Shown here piece after piece: positions 22,614 through 32,031 of a DNA stretch of 64,000 bases. The notes below the pieces were generated by a model. The model was given only the letters and a program-made list of their open reading frames with translations, ran no database searches and was not told the origin of the DNA. The stretch spans positions 1,760,001 to 1,824,000 of the forward strand of contig PUDQ02000001.1 of assembly GCA_002964805.2 (NCBI GenBank), written 5' to 3'. Position numbers and translations under genes: made by a program. The stretch's first letter is position 1; each line of letters starts with the position of its first letter. The DNA comes from Trametes villosa (lineage: Eukaryota; Basidiomycota; Agaricomycetes; Polyporales; Polyporaceae).

Positions 22614-24640
22614 TCACGTCGTACCAGAAAGCCCCGCGTCGACCATCTCCGTGATCCAGCCCTGGAACGTCTCGTGCCGTAGCCGCACGTCCTCCATCAG
22701 GTACCGGATGCCGATGAACGCCTTCCTGCCTCTGCGCTCGCCCTCGAGGTCGCTGTCCGTGCTCTTGTTCTGCTCGGCCTCTTCCTCGTCCTCCTCGTCG
22801 ACAACTCCCGGGAACCCGAAGTGGTCTCCGTCCGCGCGAGGAGCAGCGTCGGCAGACGCGAAGGACGCACGGAAGAGCACCCGCAAGCACAGGAGTGCCG
22901 TGAGCGAGCTCGGTGGCGGGTCGACATGTGGCCGCATGTACGTAACCCGCGTAGAGCGCGCAGGCGGAACGGGGCGGGTCGTCGGGTCGGAGACAGGGTG
23001 GGGGAAGCCGGACGAGGGGAGGGTAACGGTGTCGGGCTGAGATGGGTGTTTCGGAGGAGGCTGCATGTCTGGTAGGTGAGTGAGGACGTGTCCCCGCATC
23101 TGCGCCTTCGTGATATGAGACTGGGAGCAGGTAGCCCACGAGCAGGGCAGGTGTGTGCCTTCGAACGGTGTGAGGTGCTGTTCGAGTACGTGCTCGTAGA
23201 GCTCCTCCGTCGATGTGAAAGCTTCTGCGGAGCACTGGGAGCGGTCCCACTGGCACTTGAATTGCGCGCCGGCAGAGAAGTCTTTCCGTCGATCGACACC
23301 GCGAACGACGAACCGCTGCGGAGGACCAGGGAGGACCATCGCTTGAGCCTGCGGGAAGACGGTGGTGACGTTCTTGATTACGTCGGAGGCAACGAGCAGG
23401 GGGTGGCCGTCCTGGTGGGGCAGGAAGACGTCCTTGTACAGGTTCCAGAAGTCGACTTGTGTGAGCTCCCCTTCCGGTTTGGCTTGGAACATCAGCTTCA
23501 TCCTGTAGTGTGCATATAAGCTATGATCTACGGGCGTGCACCGAATGAAAGTTCACCATTCGTAGCATCGTTGAGGTTCCTGCAGCGCGAGTAGCGTATC
23601 GAGCTCCTCCTTCGTGAGCTCGTGGTCTTTGACCGTGTATGTCTGAGCGGGTGCGGTGAAGGCGGGCAGTCCAATTTCGAACGAGACATTCTCCTCCATC
23701 TGGTCGGCTAGAATGAGCGATACCAGCAGTCGCAGTGTCCCAGGCATTCTCGGGTGAAGCAGGAAGGCCTTCGTCATGGGTGGGTAGGAGAGATGCGCAT
23801 ACATGTAGTTAAGCGCAGCGTCGATGAGGTCCTTGTCGAGAATAAGGGGAAGAACGTTCATGGCTGTCTCAAGTGCCGGTGACTCCGCGAAGAGATGCGT
23901 AGTGTTGCTCGGAGAGGAGTACATGATTGTGAGGGCGGTCAATGATCCTACAATCAGGGCACGATTCGAAGAGAATCCCGCAATGTGCTGGAGAGGGCCT
24001 ATTGGGCTGGCCTTGGGAGACGTATTGGGTGGAGGTAGGACGATGTTGTGGGCGATGGAATGGAGGATTTCGATGACATACAGCAGAAACTCGGAGTTGG
24101 CATCCGAGTCAGGCTTGAGGTCGTGCAGCGCGCAGAGGACGAGGTCTCGGGTTTTTGGATGGCGCGCAAGCTCCTCCGCGTTGGCGGTGTGCATAGCGGC
24201 ATTGCGAAGGATGAAGAGTGACTCGATGGCATGCCTTCGTTTACGCTCCTGCTGCGGTGGGACGGCGAAGAAGGTAAGGTCGGTGGTGAACTGCTTCGCG
24301 CCCTCCTTGGTGTACCACTCCGGCCATTCGAAGAGAGCGTCCGTGAGGCCCGGAATAGCAATGAGCATGAACTGCTCGTTTTGGCAGAGCCTGCACAGGC
24401 GGTCGAGCGCCCAAGCCACTTCGGAGTCGATGCCTGAGCGGAGGGAGAGAAGCATCCGGTTGTTCGGGGAGGCTTCGGTGTACCATCCTAAGATGTATTC
24501 TGTGTGAGTTAACATCGCTGCATGTGATACCGGGGCCACATACGTTCGTAGTCGTCTGTGAGGTTCGGACGAGGATGAACGGGCGCGGGTGTCTGACGAC
24601 GGTAAACAGACGATTGGGAAGTTGTGGCGAGAGCAGACAT
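22614..24640 (-). CDS. RSC9: RSC9-like chromatin-remodelling complex subunit
   Basis: A subunit of the RSC/PBAF class SWI/SNF complex in the nucleus. The ATG at 24640 starts 'MSALATTSQSSVYRRQTPAP'. A 66-nt intron joins 'LTDDYEQYILGWYTEASPNN'. The family core is 'RMLLSLRSGIDSEVAWALDR' with 'MLIAIPGLTDALFEWPEWY', then ARM-like helices. A region with 'WNLYKDVFLPH' and 'LLVASDVIKNV' follows, resembling the RFX-like part of Rsc9/ARID2. Two C2H2-type units follow: C-QWDRSQ-C with EHVLEQH, and CSWATC with GHVLTH. The C-terminal part has a very acidic EEDEEEAEQ run before 'FIGIRYLMEDVRLRHETF'. Three exons are read and the length is about 650 residues. No N-terminal ARID is visible, as in yeast Rsc9. 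Confidence 0.85.
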
Positions 24641-25164
24641 GTTATACTGCGGCCAAGAAGACTAGACGTTGAAGATATGGTATTTCTAGTAGACACACGA
24701 GATCCGACGCTGGTCTAGACGAAGATGGAGAGGAGACTACGAAACGGAGGTGGTGGTCGAGGGCAAAGCTCGAAGTCGAAGCGAGAGACGCGTCGGACGC
24801 GTCGCGCACGTGCCGAAATTTCGCGTGTCTGGGCGCTAGATAATAGGCTCGGGTCGCCGAGCGCCACCCGAGCGGTCCTCTCAAGAAGTGACCGCGACGG
24901 TCAACGACTGCGTCCGCTGCCCGAGCTTTGCTGATAGGCCCAGTCTCGACAGCTAACAAACGCACATAGATGTGCTCGTTTATGGACGCGAACATGGCCC
25001 CACCTCGGCCGAGGCTGCTCATAAAACTCGCTCGTCTCCCCGACGGTATGTAGCGTCTCCCTCTTCTCAACGTACCGCACTACGCGCAGCTGGCCCTTTC
25101 TCTCCCCACTTCTGGGCAGCGTTTTGAGCTACGGGATCATTGTAATCTCCCAAGTGAGTGCGTC
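24641..25164. other. divergent promoter region RSC9 / F-box gene
   Basis: About 520 bp between two divergently transcribed genes. It holds the ACGCGT/CACGTG cluster listed separately. No coding signal was recognised. Confidence 0.5.
24788..24812. promoter_or_regulatory. two ACGCGT boxes and one CACGTG box
   Basis: ACGCGT occurs at 24788-24793 and again at 24797-24802, and a CACGTG palindrome follows at 24807-24812. ACGCGT is the MluI cell-cycle box bound by MBF-type APSES factors in fungi; CACGTG is a bHLH E-box. The cluster lies about 150 bp upstream of the RSC9 ATG. That it regulates RSC9 is inference from motif and position only; CpG-rich hexamers are common in this G+C-rich genome. Confidence 0.4.
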
Positions 25165-26283
25165 ATGAGCTTTCCGCGCTGCGCTCATACTGATAAACTG
25201 CGTCTGGTCACTCAGCACGCCTCCCGAAGTACTATGGCACACTCGTGTTCACACCACCTTCCTGCTCTTATGCAAGAAGATGTCCTCCACTACGTCTTTG
25301 AGCACGCCGCCCATCCCCATGTGCTTGCCCACGCTGCTGCCGTCTGCCGCGCTTGGACCATCCCCGCGCAAGCCGCTCTGTACAGAGAGCTGGAGTACTC
25401 TCCCTTGACCTGCCGTCCACGAGAAGCTCTGCTCGCTCGCACTCTGAGAACGCGCCCTCATCTCCTTCGATTCATCCGTCGGCTGTGCCTCGTCACCGTA
25501 TGGACCCACTCCCCCATCCCCGACCTGTGCGAGTGGATCAAGTACATCCCTGCAAACCTGCGGAACTACTGCTGGACGTGGGAGCGCGGTCACCCCCCTC
25601 CTTCCCTCATCAACTTTCCCGGCATACGGGGGACGCATCACATCGAGCTCAAGGGCCGCCTCTACTCTATGGACAGCATCCAGCCGATCCTTGAGCTACC
25701 GTATCTGCGAAGCCTGTCCCTCGAGCTCAAAGGAGATGAACGTGGGTCCCTTTTGGGAACTGCATCCACGAAGCTCAGACACCTCACACTCGTCACGCAC
25801 GAAGGCTACTCGCCCGCGTTAGACGCGCTCCTCTCCGTCGTCGGACCGCACCTTGAATCCCTTCACCTGACTGCTGGGTTAGGGGACGACTCCGAGAAGG
25901 ACGCAAGGCTCGCCTCCTGTGTCGTTGCCCATTGCCCGGACCTGAAACGACTTCAAATCGAGGCGTTCTCTCCACCGAAGGCCCCTGTGCCGATCGCGGA
26001 CGGACTCGTCCGAGGCTGTCGATCCCTCGAGTACCTCCGTTGTACGGAGGGTACTTTCACCCCTGAGCTCCTGCGGAACCTCCCTCCAAGTCTCCGGGTC
26101 CTCCGGGTTCCCTTTGCTCTCGCTTACGAGGAGCCTCTACTCGACCTTCTGAAGGACGCAAGGACAAGCCGCGATGGTCTGGCGACCCTGGAGCTCGTCG
26201 GCCATGGCGAGACCGAGCGATGCAGACGCATTGCAGACGCGTGTCGGGCGGGCGACGTGGTCTTCAGTCTGCACTCGAGATGA
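25165..26283 (+). CDS. F-box-like / leucine-rich-repeat protein
   Basis: An intronless protein of 372 residues, or 349 if the second ATG at 25234 is used. The second start places 'LMQEDVLHYVFEHA' with 'AAAVCRAWTIPAQAALYREL' near the N-terminus. This is the usual layout of Agaricomycete F-box proteins, which recruit substrates to SCF ubiquitin ligases. The rest has loose leucine-rich repeats ('PYLRSLSLELKGD', 'TKLRHLTLVTHEGY', 'CPDLKRLQIEAFSPP', 'LPPSLRVLRVPFALAY'). Such genes are highly expanded in this class and poorly conserved, so no substrate can be named. The F-box is degenerate by eye. Confidence 0.75.
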   Translation: MSFPRCAHTDKLRLVTQHASRSTMAHSCSHHLPALMQEDVLHYVFEHAAHPHVLAHAAAVCRAWTIPAQAALYRELEYSPLTCRPREALLARTLRTRPHLLRFIRRLCLVTVWTHSPIPDLCEWIKYIPANLRNYCWTWERGHPPPSLINFPGIRGTHHIELKGRLYSMDSIQPILELPYLRSLSLELKGDERGSLLGTASTKLRHLTLVTHEGYSPALDALLSVVGPHLESLHLTAGLGDDSEKDARLASCVVAHCPDLKRLQIEAFSPPKAPVPIADGLVRGCRSLEYLRCTEGTFTPELLRNLPPSLRVLRVPFALAYEEPLLDLLKDARTSRDGLATLELVGHGETERCRRIADACRAGDVVFSLHSR

Positions 26284-26655
26284 GGTTTGCGGTGGAGGAG
26301 AGGTGTTCATCGGTCCACGTTAGCACTGTATCTTCATTATGTCTACTACACAGATCCAAGCCTTCAGAATTCCGACGAGCCGCGATTCCATGAACATGAT
26401 GGACCCTCGTATGCATGACCCCGCCTTTCCTGACACTGACGAGAGGCTCTCCTACGTGACTCCCATACTACGCCAAACTTCGAGCTCAGCCACGAGCAGC
26501 TAGCTATAGGAAAGTACGCGAACTGTTTTGAGTATCGTGTCCGGGTCTAGCTACATTAATACGTCGTCCATAACGCCTTGGTGAATCGGTACAACAAGAA
26601 AGTCCATACATAGTCCTGCAATAAACCCAACATTACGTGCACCTTCCGCATACCC
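26284..26655. other. convergent 3' region
   Basis: A 372-bp stretch between the stop of the F-box-like gene and the stop of the acyltransferase on the other strand. Nothing further was recognised. Confidence 0.5.
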
Positions 26656-28628
26656 TCACCCCAGGAACTCATCGACGCAGTCCACCGCCTCCTTCCAGAA
26701 CCGGTCCACGACGTCGCCCTCGAACCCATTGCTGTCGTACCCCAAGCTGATCCAGAGCCGGCCCTTGAACGTGTACCCGAACAGGAGCATCGCGCCCTGG
26801 CGCTGACGCGAGCCCGTCGTGAGCGTGTGGAGCTCTGCTTCCGGGAACGCGGCGTGCTTGTACACGCCATCGAGATTGCCCAGGAGCGACAGCCCGATAA
26901 GCGCCGCCGCCGACGACTTGGCGCGTGCAGGGAACACCGGCTCCCTCGGGGTCGGAGGCGAGCACGCGTCCGAGCCAGGCGCGGGCGGCGCGGGGGGCAC
27001 GTACGTTCCCCGCTCGCGCTCGTCGTCCTCCTTGCCCCAGGCACGCGCGCGCTCCCCGCGCTCCTTCGCCATCTCGTGCGTGCGCGAGGCGACGAGCGGG
27101 CTCTTCGCGGCGCGCGTGCTCTGCTCCTTCGCGTGACGCGCGCGCAGCCAGAACGCCTGCTCAACGGCATCGGCGGCGGACGGGAGGAAGCTCGGGAGGA
27201 CGACGTTGAAGTAGCCGATCGCGAGGTACCAGTACGAGTTCCAGGGCGCGGCGTGCGGGACGGTGAAGTACGGGCGGAGGTTGAGCGCGGAGTACATGAG
27301 CGTGGGCGCCGCGCTGCTCCCGCCGCCCATGCGGGCCCAGGCGACGTTGCAGACGGCGAAGAGCGCCGCGGAGATGGAAACGCCGTGGGCCTTGCACTTC
27401 TTCAGGATAGCCTTCGTGCGCTCCTCTGGGAATGACACGGTGGGCACGATGGTCAGGCGCTCGGGGTGCTTCCGCCGAGGGAAGACCTGCCCGCCGATGA
27501 GCCGCTGCTGCGACAGCTGGAAGTCGACCTGGGCGGCAACCCGGCGGAACTTCGAAGATGGAAGAGGCATGTTATCTTCAAGCGCGGGCGTTAGGATGCA
27601 CTGCGATCGCGGCGTTAGGATGCCGCATTGACTTTACGGCAGAAATAGCAGCGCACCTCTTCGGGCGCGAGGGACCACCGGGCGCGCCATTCCTCTTGCA
27701 GCATATCATGCAGTTCGTCGTCAGACTTTGCGCCACCGAGTAACCCGAAAAAGTCGTTGGCGAACTGGTGGAGCGCCATGCCGTCGCCCAGGAAATGCAT
27801 CGCGCAGATGAGCAGGTCGTAGTCGTGCTTAGGCTCGATCTCGGCCTCGTCCTCGGACGCCGAATCAGCTTCGAGAGACGCGTTCGTGGGCGAGGGCGTG
27901 CGGGGCGGTGTGGGCATCAGCCCTGGGGAGTTCTGCGGCTCTGACAGAACGAGGTATGACAGCCGGGAGTTTGAGAGCGTGCGAGGGCCATTGAGATATG
28001 TGTCAATCAGCTCTGGAAGGGCATGGTAACGATGTCAGCGCGTCGATAGGTCGGAGGGGGCTATGTACAGACCATCCTTCGTCTGGTTCCGATACTCAAG
28101 GTTGGCGTCCGCGTCGCAATAGGCGTCCTCTGCGGACGAGGGGGCGTCATAGCTGCGGTACGGATCGCGCAGTTAGAGAGCGCGCACACACGAATAAACG
28201 CAAATAGAATTGGTACGCACATGAACCTTACGTCGTCATAGTCACGCATTTCCGCCCGCGCGCAGAGTAACGGGTGGCGGAGGCGGAGTATCGTCCATAC
28301 GGTGCACACACGGGCACGCTGAGCGACGCGCTCGGGCGCCTTAAAGCCAAGGTGCAGATACCTGTAAAACGTTGGATCAGTCGAGTGCAGAATGATCGGG
28401 CACACATGCCACTCACATGTCATTCACGCCCGTCTGCCTGGAGGGCAAGAAGTACGAGAGCTCAGTGTCGCCCATCTTGCGCTCGTACCGGTGCCTGCAC
28501 GACGGCCCGGGGGAGACGTCGCTCACATCCGACCGGGCGTCGAAGGAGTCGAGCTTGCCCCAGGCGTCCCCCGAGAAGTCGGTGGCAGACGGAGGGGGCG
28601 TGAGCAGCTCAACGTTGTCGGCGGCCAT
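26656..28628 (-). CDS. HxxxDG acyltransferase / condensation-fold protein
   Basis: A member of the CoA-dependent acyltransferase superfamily (NRPS condensation domain, alcohol O-acetyltransferase and BAHD-like folds). The start at 28628 leads into 'MGDTELSYFLPSRQTGVNDM', then 'RVCTVWTILRLRHPLLCARA', as in condensation-type N-lobes. The catalytic motif is HFLGDG in 'ICAMHFLGDGMALHQF'; its His is the general base. The C-lobe has 'VSISAALFAVCNVAWARMGG' and 'NLRPYFTVPHAAPWNSYWYL'. It ends in 'LWISLGYDSNGFEGD', replacing the usual DFGWG-like word. There are six or more exons. A Glu/Arg/Pro-rich insert of about 60 residues (roughly 26960-27130) interrupts the C-lobe. The acceptor and donor are unknown; no biosynthetic cluster is obvious nearby. 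Confidence 0.75.
27587..27623. repeat. 13-bp direct repeat at a splice acceptor
   Basis: GGCGTTAGGATGC is present at 27587-27599 and again at 27611-27623, a 24-bp period. On the minus strand the intron acceptor of the acyltransferase gene falls between the copies (exon begins at 27600). It looks like a small local duplication. Confidence 0.6.
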
Positions 28629-29300
28629 GTTGACGCTGTGCGAGTGCGGCGGAGAGCGATCGCGGTGTTCGTGCGCTCAGACGGCGCGGTATAAAAGCTC
28701 GGACAGGCGTCGGAGGCGGCGGCAGGCGACAGCGGCCAGAGAGTGGGGCGGCAGGCAGGGGCAGACGCGAATCACAGGTCCGCACAAGACCCAATAAATG
28801 GCACTGCCAGGGCGGACGGCGTGCGCAGGACACTCGGGCGGTGGCATGGCGCGGGCCTGACGCGCTGGGTGGCTAATGAAATCTGTCGAAAATGGATTCG
28901 AGGCCGCCCTCGAGCCGGACACGGAGCCCTGTGAGATCCCGAGATGGACGTCGAAGCCGTTCGATATTGGGGTGCCACTCGCCCGGGGAGTATTGGCAGG
29001 AAATGACCTCGGGGGGACCTTTTCCGGGCGCATCGATTATCACAGCGCAGTTGCGGGGCAAAGTCGGCGTCGGCCAGGGTCCTTCGAACATCGGCATGGC
29101 CGTGGAGGAGGAACTCGAGAAAATGAGGCCGCGGCGCAGTATATTCGACTTCCCCGGATTCCGTCACGCTCCCGATGTAGGGTTAGGGTTGACCTTGTCG
29201 CGCCGGCTCGCTCGCTCGTCCGACGCGACAAGATCGTTCTTCCGCACAACAACGGCGGCATATACCATTCAGGCTTCCCAACTCTCTCGGGACCGCAGTA
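28629..29300. other. intergenic, acyltransferase promoter side
   Basis: About 670 bp between the acyltransferase start and the transposon-like element. Open frames on both strands overlap each other and have no motifs. Two TTAGGG units occur at about 29179-29190 by chance or as a relic. Confidence 0.45.
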
Positions 29301-29325
29301 CTGTACCATTTCGACCTAATGTTCG
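29299..29325 (+). repeat. left terminal inverted repeat with TA
   Basis: It begins with TA then CTGTACCATTTCGACC and ends in AATGTTCG. It matches 29895-29921 perfectly in reverse complement. Confidence 0.9.
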
Positions 29326-29919
29326 TGTCCCATGTCACAGGGGGGTCCGAACTTTAGTTGTCCCACGTCACAGGGGGGTTCGAACTTTCGGCCGCCCCAG
29401 TGGTCACATATCGATTTTCCGGCTGATTTACAGGTAATATCGGCGTAAAAATGTGCTTTCCGGGCTGCTACGGGCTGTACGCATATGATGCCGCCTTCAT
29501 CTCACTTCTTACTCAGGGGAAACTGGATGAGCCTCACTTTTCAGCTTTCCGGGCGCCACATCTGGCTTTTTCCCAAATTAGGTACATTGAGCGCCGAAAG
29601 CACTGGGCGTTTCGCCTTCGAAAATGGCCCAACATAGCGTTAAGCGGCGGATAGTGCGAGATTGATGTCCATCATCGCAGTTTTCCCCCAGGATTAGGCC
29701 AATCTGGTCAATTTTGCTCCATCTTCGCTGAAAAATTGGGGCGCCTACGGCGCCCATCCGCGCGCTAACGAACTTTACCCCGCTCTACCCTGGTCACACA
29801 GCCCGACGAACCGAACTTTGGCACTTGTCCCATGGTCACAGGGGGGTACGAACTTTCCGGCCCGTAGTTCGTCGCTGTCCCATGTCACACCGGCCGAACA
29901 TTAGGTCGAAATGGTACAG
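29301..29919. mobile_element. 619-bp non-autonomous DNA transposon (MITE-like)
   Basis: The ends are perfect inverted repeats: 29301-29325 (CTGTACCATTTCGACC and following) is the exact reverse complement of 29895-29919. Both ends are flanked by TA (29299-29300 and 29920-29921), as expected for a TA target-site duplication of Tc1/mariner-type elements. Counting the TA and one further base, the inverted match is 28 bp. Inside are subterminal direct repeats listed separately. The middle (29420-29760) is closer to A+T balance than the flanks and has no transposase-like frame. I therefore read it as a non-autonomous element that needs a transposase elsewhere. No second copy was noticed in this window. 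Confidence 0.85.
29326..29890 (+). repeat. subterminal direct repeats within the element
   Basis: A unit reading TGTCCCATGTCACAGGGGGG, then two or three variable bases and CGAACTTT, occurs at 29326-29355, 29359-29388 and 29826-29856. A shortened copy is at 29876-29890. A decayed relative (GGTCACACAG ... CGAACTTT) lies near 29790-29820. All are in the same orientation, two adjoining the left terminal repeat and two adjoining the right. Such arrays often serve as transposase binding sites; that role is inferred. Confidence 0.75.
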
Positions 29920-29921
29920 TA
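29895..29921 (-). repeat. right terminal inverted repeat with TA
   Basis: It starts CGAACATTAGG and ends GGTACAG followed by TA. It is the exact reverse complement of 29299-29325. Confidence 0.9.
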
Positions 29922-32031
29922 CCTCGGTCCCTGACCCCGCTACAGCCGTATGTACAAGCAGGTGCGGGTACAGACTACAGGGTACCTGGACAGGTACACC
30001 GTGGGTGATCGAAACAACAGTAACGTTTGTGGCATATTGTGGACGATCGGAAACAAGGACCACGGCGGCCATATCCGATATATCGCGCACGCCAGGCAAG
30101 GCTAGCTCACCGAGCTCCAAGAAGGCGCTACACAAGGCCGATGGGCAGACAAGACCGCGCACTCGACATCATAGGCGGCGAGAGATGCCCAGGGGTAGGC
30201 AGGTCATTCATTCCGCCTCCTGACTGCCCGAAATCCCTCTGAACGATATACCTTCCATCCCGTGAGCAGCGGGTGCCAATAGACAACATCGTACACAAAC
30301 GTCCTGCATTCGATCAGATCCACCCCCTCGCCAGCTCTAGATCCTCCTCTTCAGCACCCGATGGTGGACGCCCTGTACAAGGTACGACAAGGTGCGGTGC
30401 GTTCTACATACGGCTCCCAGCACCGCACGTCAGCGCACCCTAACGGAGCACGGTCTCTGACTTCCGCGAGCAGACGCACTATATTCTGATACGAAACGCA
30501 TCGTGGATCACACAACTCACCACGAGGCGGCCCCCCGCCCCACTCCAGCCTGCTTCCCAAAAATACAGCCCGTCGTGGCGCGCCCGTGCGATGTCGCGGC
30601 CCGCCCCAGCATGCTACCCGACGTCCGATTGAGCACGCGCAGGCTCCAGAGACCCCGTCGCGCGTTGCTTCGACGACGCCGCACGGGAAGCCCCACGCAC
30701 TGGTGGCGCTCCTGTACGTATGCGAAGACGGTAGGGCGGCCAATTTGAGCAGGCGAAGGCGGCATTGGTCCCGGCGTACGCTCTCGAACCTCAAGGCGTG
30801 GCTGTATATGACGGCACGCGAACGCGGCACCCTAGTGGCCGCGCGGGCGCGGGCGACCGTCGACCGTCCGCCACCTCCGTCAGCGCGCCAGAGCCCGGCG
30901 ATGCGCCTTGCATGCTAACGCCAGGGAGCATCGCCGATGGCTGGCATCGTCTGCATCGTGCGTGTCCTGAGTTCGAGCATCAGAATCAGATGAAGACGGG
31001 TCTTGACATGGAGCTCTTCGGCTCACCTCGGCCTGGGAGCTGCAGAAAGTCCAGTCCGCCGCGCCCGCATGCATCGAACGCTGCAGGACGCGCGGCGAAC
31101 GCGAAGCGAGACGTTCAGAACAGACGCACGCCACGCTAAGCCAGGCGGCCCGCGCGAACTTCGAAGTGCTGCACCGCCAGTCGCTGGCGTGACATTGCGC
31201 GCGGGGACACTTGCCCCGGCGGCGCGGCGTCCATGACACAGATTCTCAGAACCGCGCCTGGGTGCGCGCGGGCGAATAGACGGCATCGATGGCGACTTCG
31301 CCAACCTTAAGGTAAGGCACGTCCCCACTGAGTACTGAATGGGCACCCGGGCTGCTGACCGCACGGCCCATGGACGTACGTCGGCTTCGGGGGGCCCGCC
31401 TTCTCATGGGCATGAGAATGGACGCCATGCGCGGACGCGGAGACGTGTGCGCACAGCCGCTATGGGCGTCCGAGGAGCAGCGGTCCGCCTGGGGCGGCGG
31501 AAGCACAGAAGGCGGCGTGCGGCCGTCCCAGGCCCGTCGCCGCGTCCTGGCGTATTGGGCCCGGAGGAGTGGAGGGCGCGCGCGATAGGTACGACTCGGA
31601 CTGCGCCAAGAGCCGTCCGAATGGACGTGACCAGCCCAGTCCATGATGGGCGGAGAAATATTGCCACAGCTCGTTCCGAAGAATCCCAGAGCAGCAGGCG
31701 CGAGGTGCATACAGACACGAGAGCGGATATTTAGCTAGAGTACATGCTGAATGCCAGAAGTCCGAGAAGTCCGAAAGCTCCGTTCAATAGCAACGACGAC
31801 GACGATTCCCTCGTTTTCTACCATCCGACAGCGACAATGCGGTGTTCTGAGCGACACTCCGTGCGTCCGCGGCGCATCCGCTGTCGCAGCGAAGACAGCC
31901 CCCTCGCCGAGCAACGGTCGCGACCACCACGGATGCCACCCATCCAATGGAGCCGCCAGAGCTGCTGCCACCGGACAGTGGCTGCCGCGAATCTAGCCCG
32001 GAAGAGCGACAGCGGGTAGCGTGGGCGGCCT
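29922..32031. other. gene-free stretch, no feature supported
   Basis: About 2.1 kb between the transposon and the GDP-fucose transporter stop. Overlapping open frames of 80-160 codons occur on both strands (for example 30351-30830 minus, 31246-31710 minus, 31339-31734 plus). They are rich in Arg/Pro/Ala/Ser, lack known motifs and contradict one another. I see no clear LTR, terminal repeat or tRNA. It may be degraded repeat DNA or long intergenic sequence. Confidence 0.45.

Noticed and set aside
25165..28628. Secondary-metabolite cluster around the acyltransferase
   Set aside because: Neighbours are an F-box-like gene, RSC9 and a transposon. No synthase, terpene cyclase, P450 or transporter typical of such clusters is adjacent.
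29178..29192. TTAGGG-like telomeric repeat
   Set aside because: Only two units occur, which is expected by chance; no longer array is present and the window has no chromosome-end features.
30351..31734. Several 80-160-codon frames in the gene-free stretch
   Set aside because: They overlap on opposite strands, have biased low-information composition and no splice or domain support.
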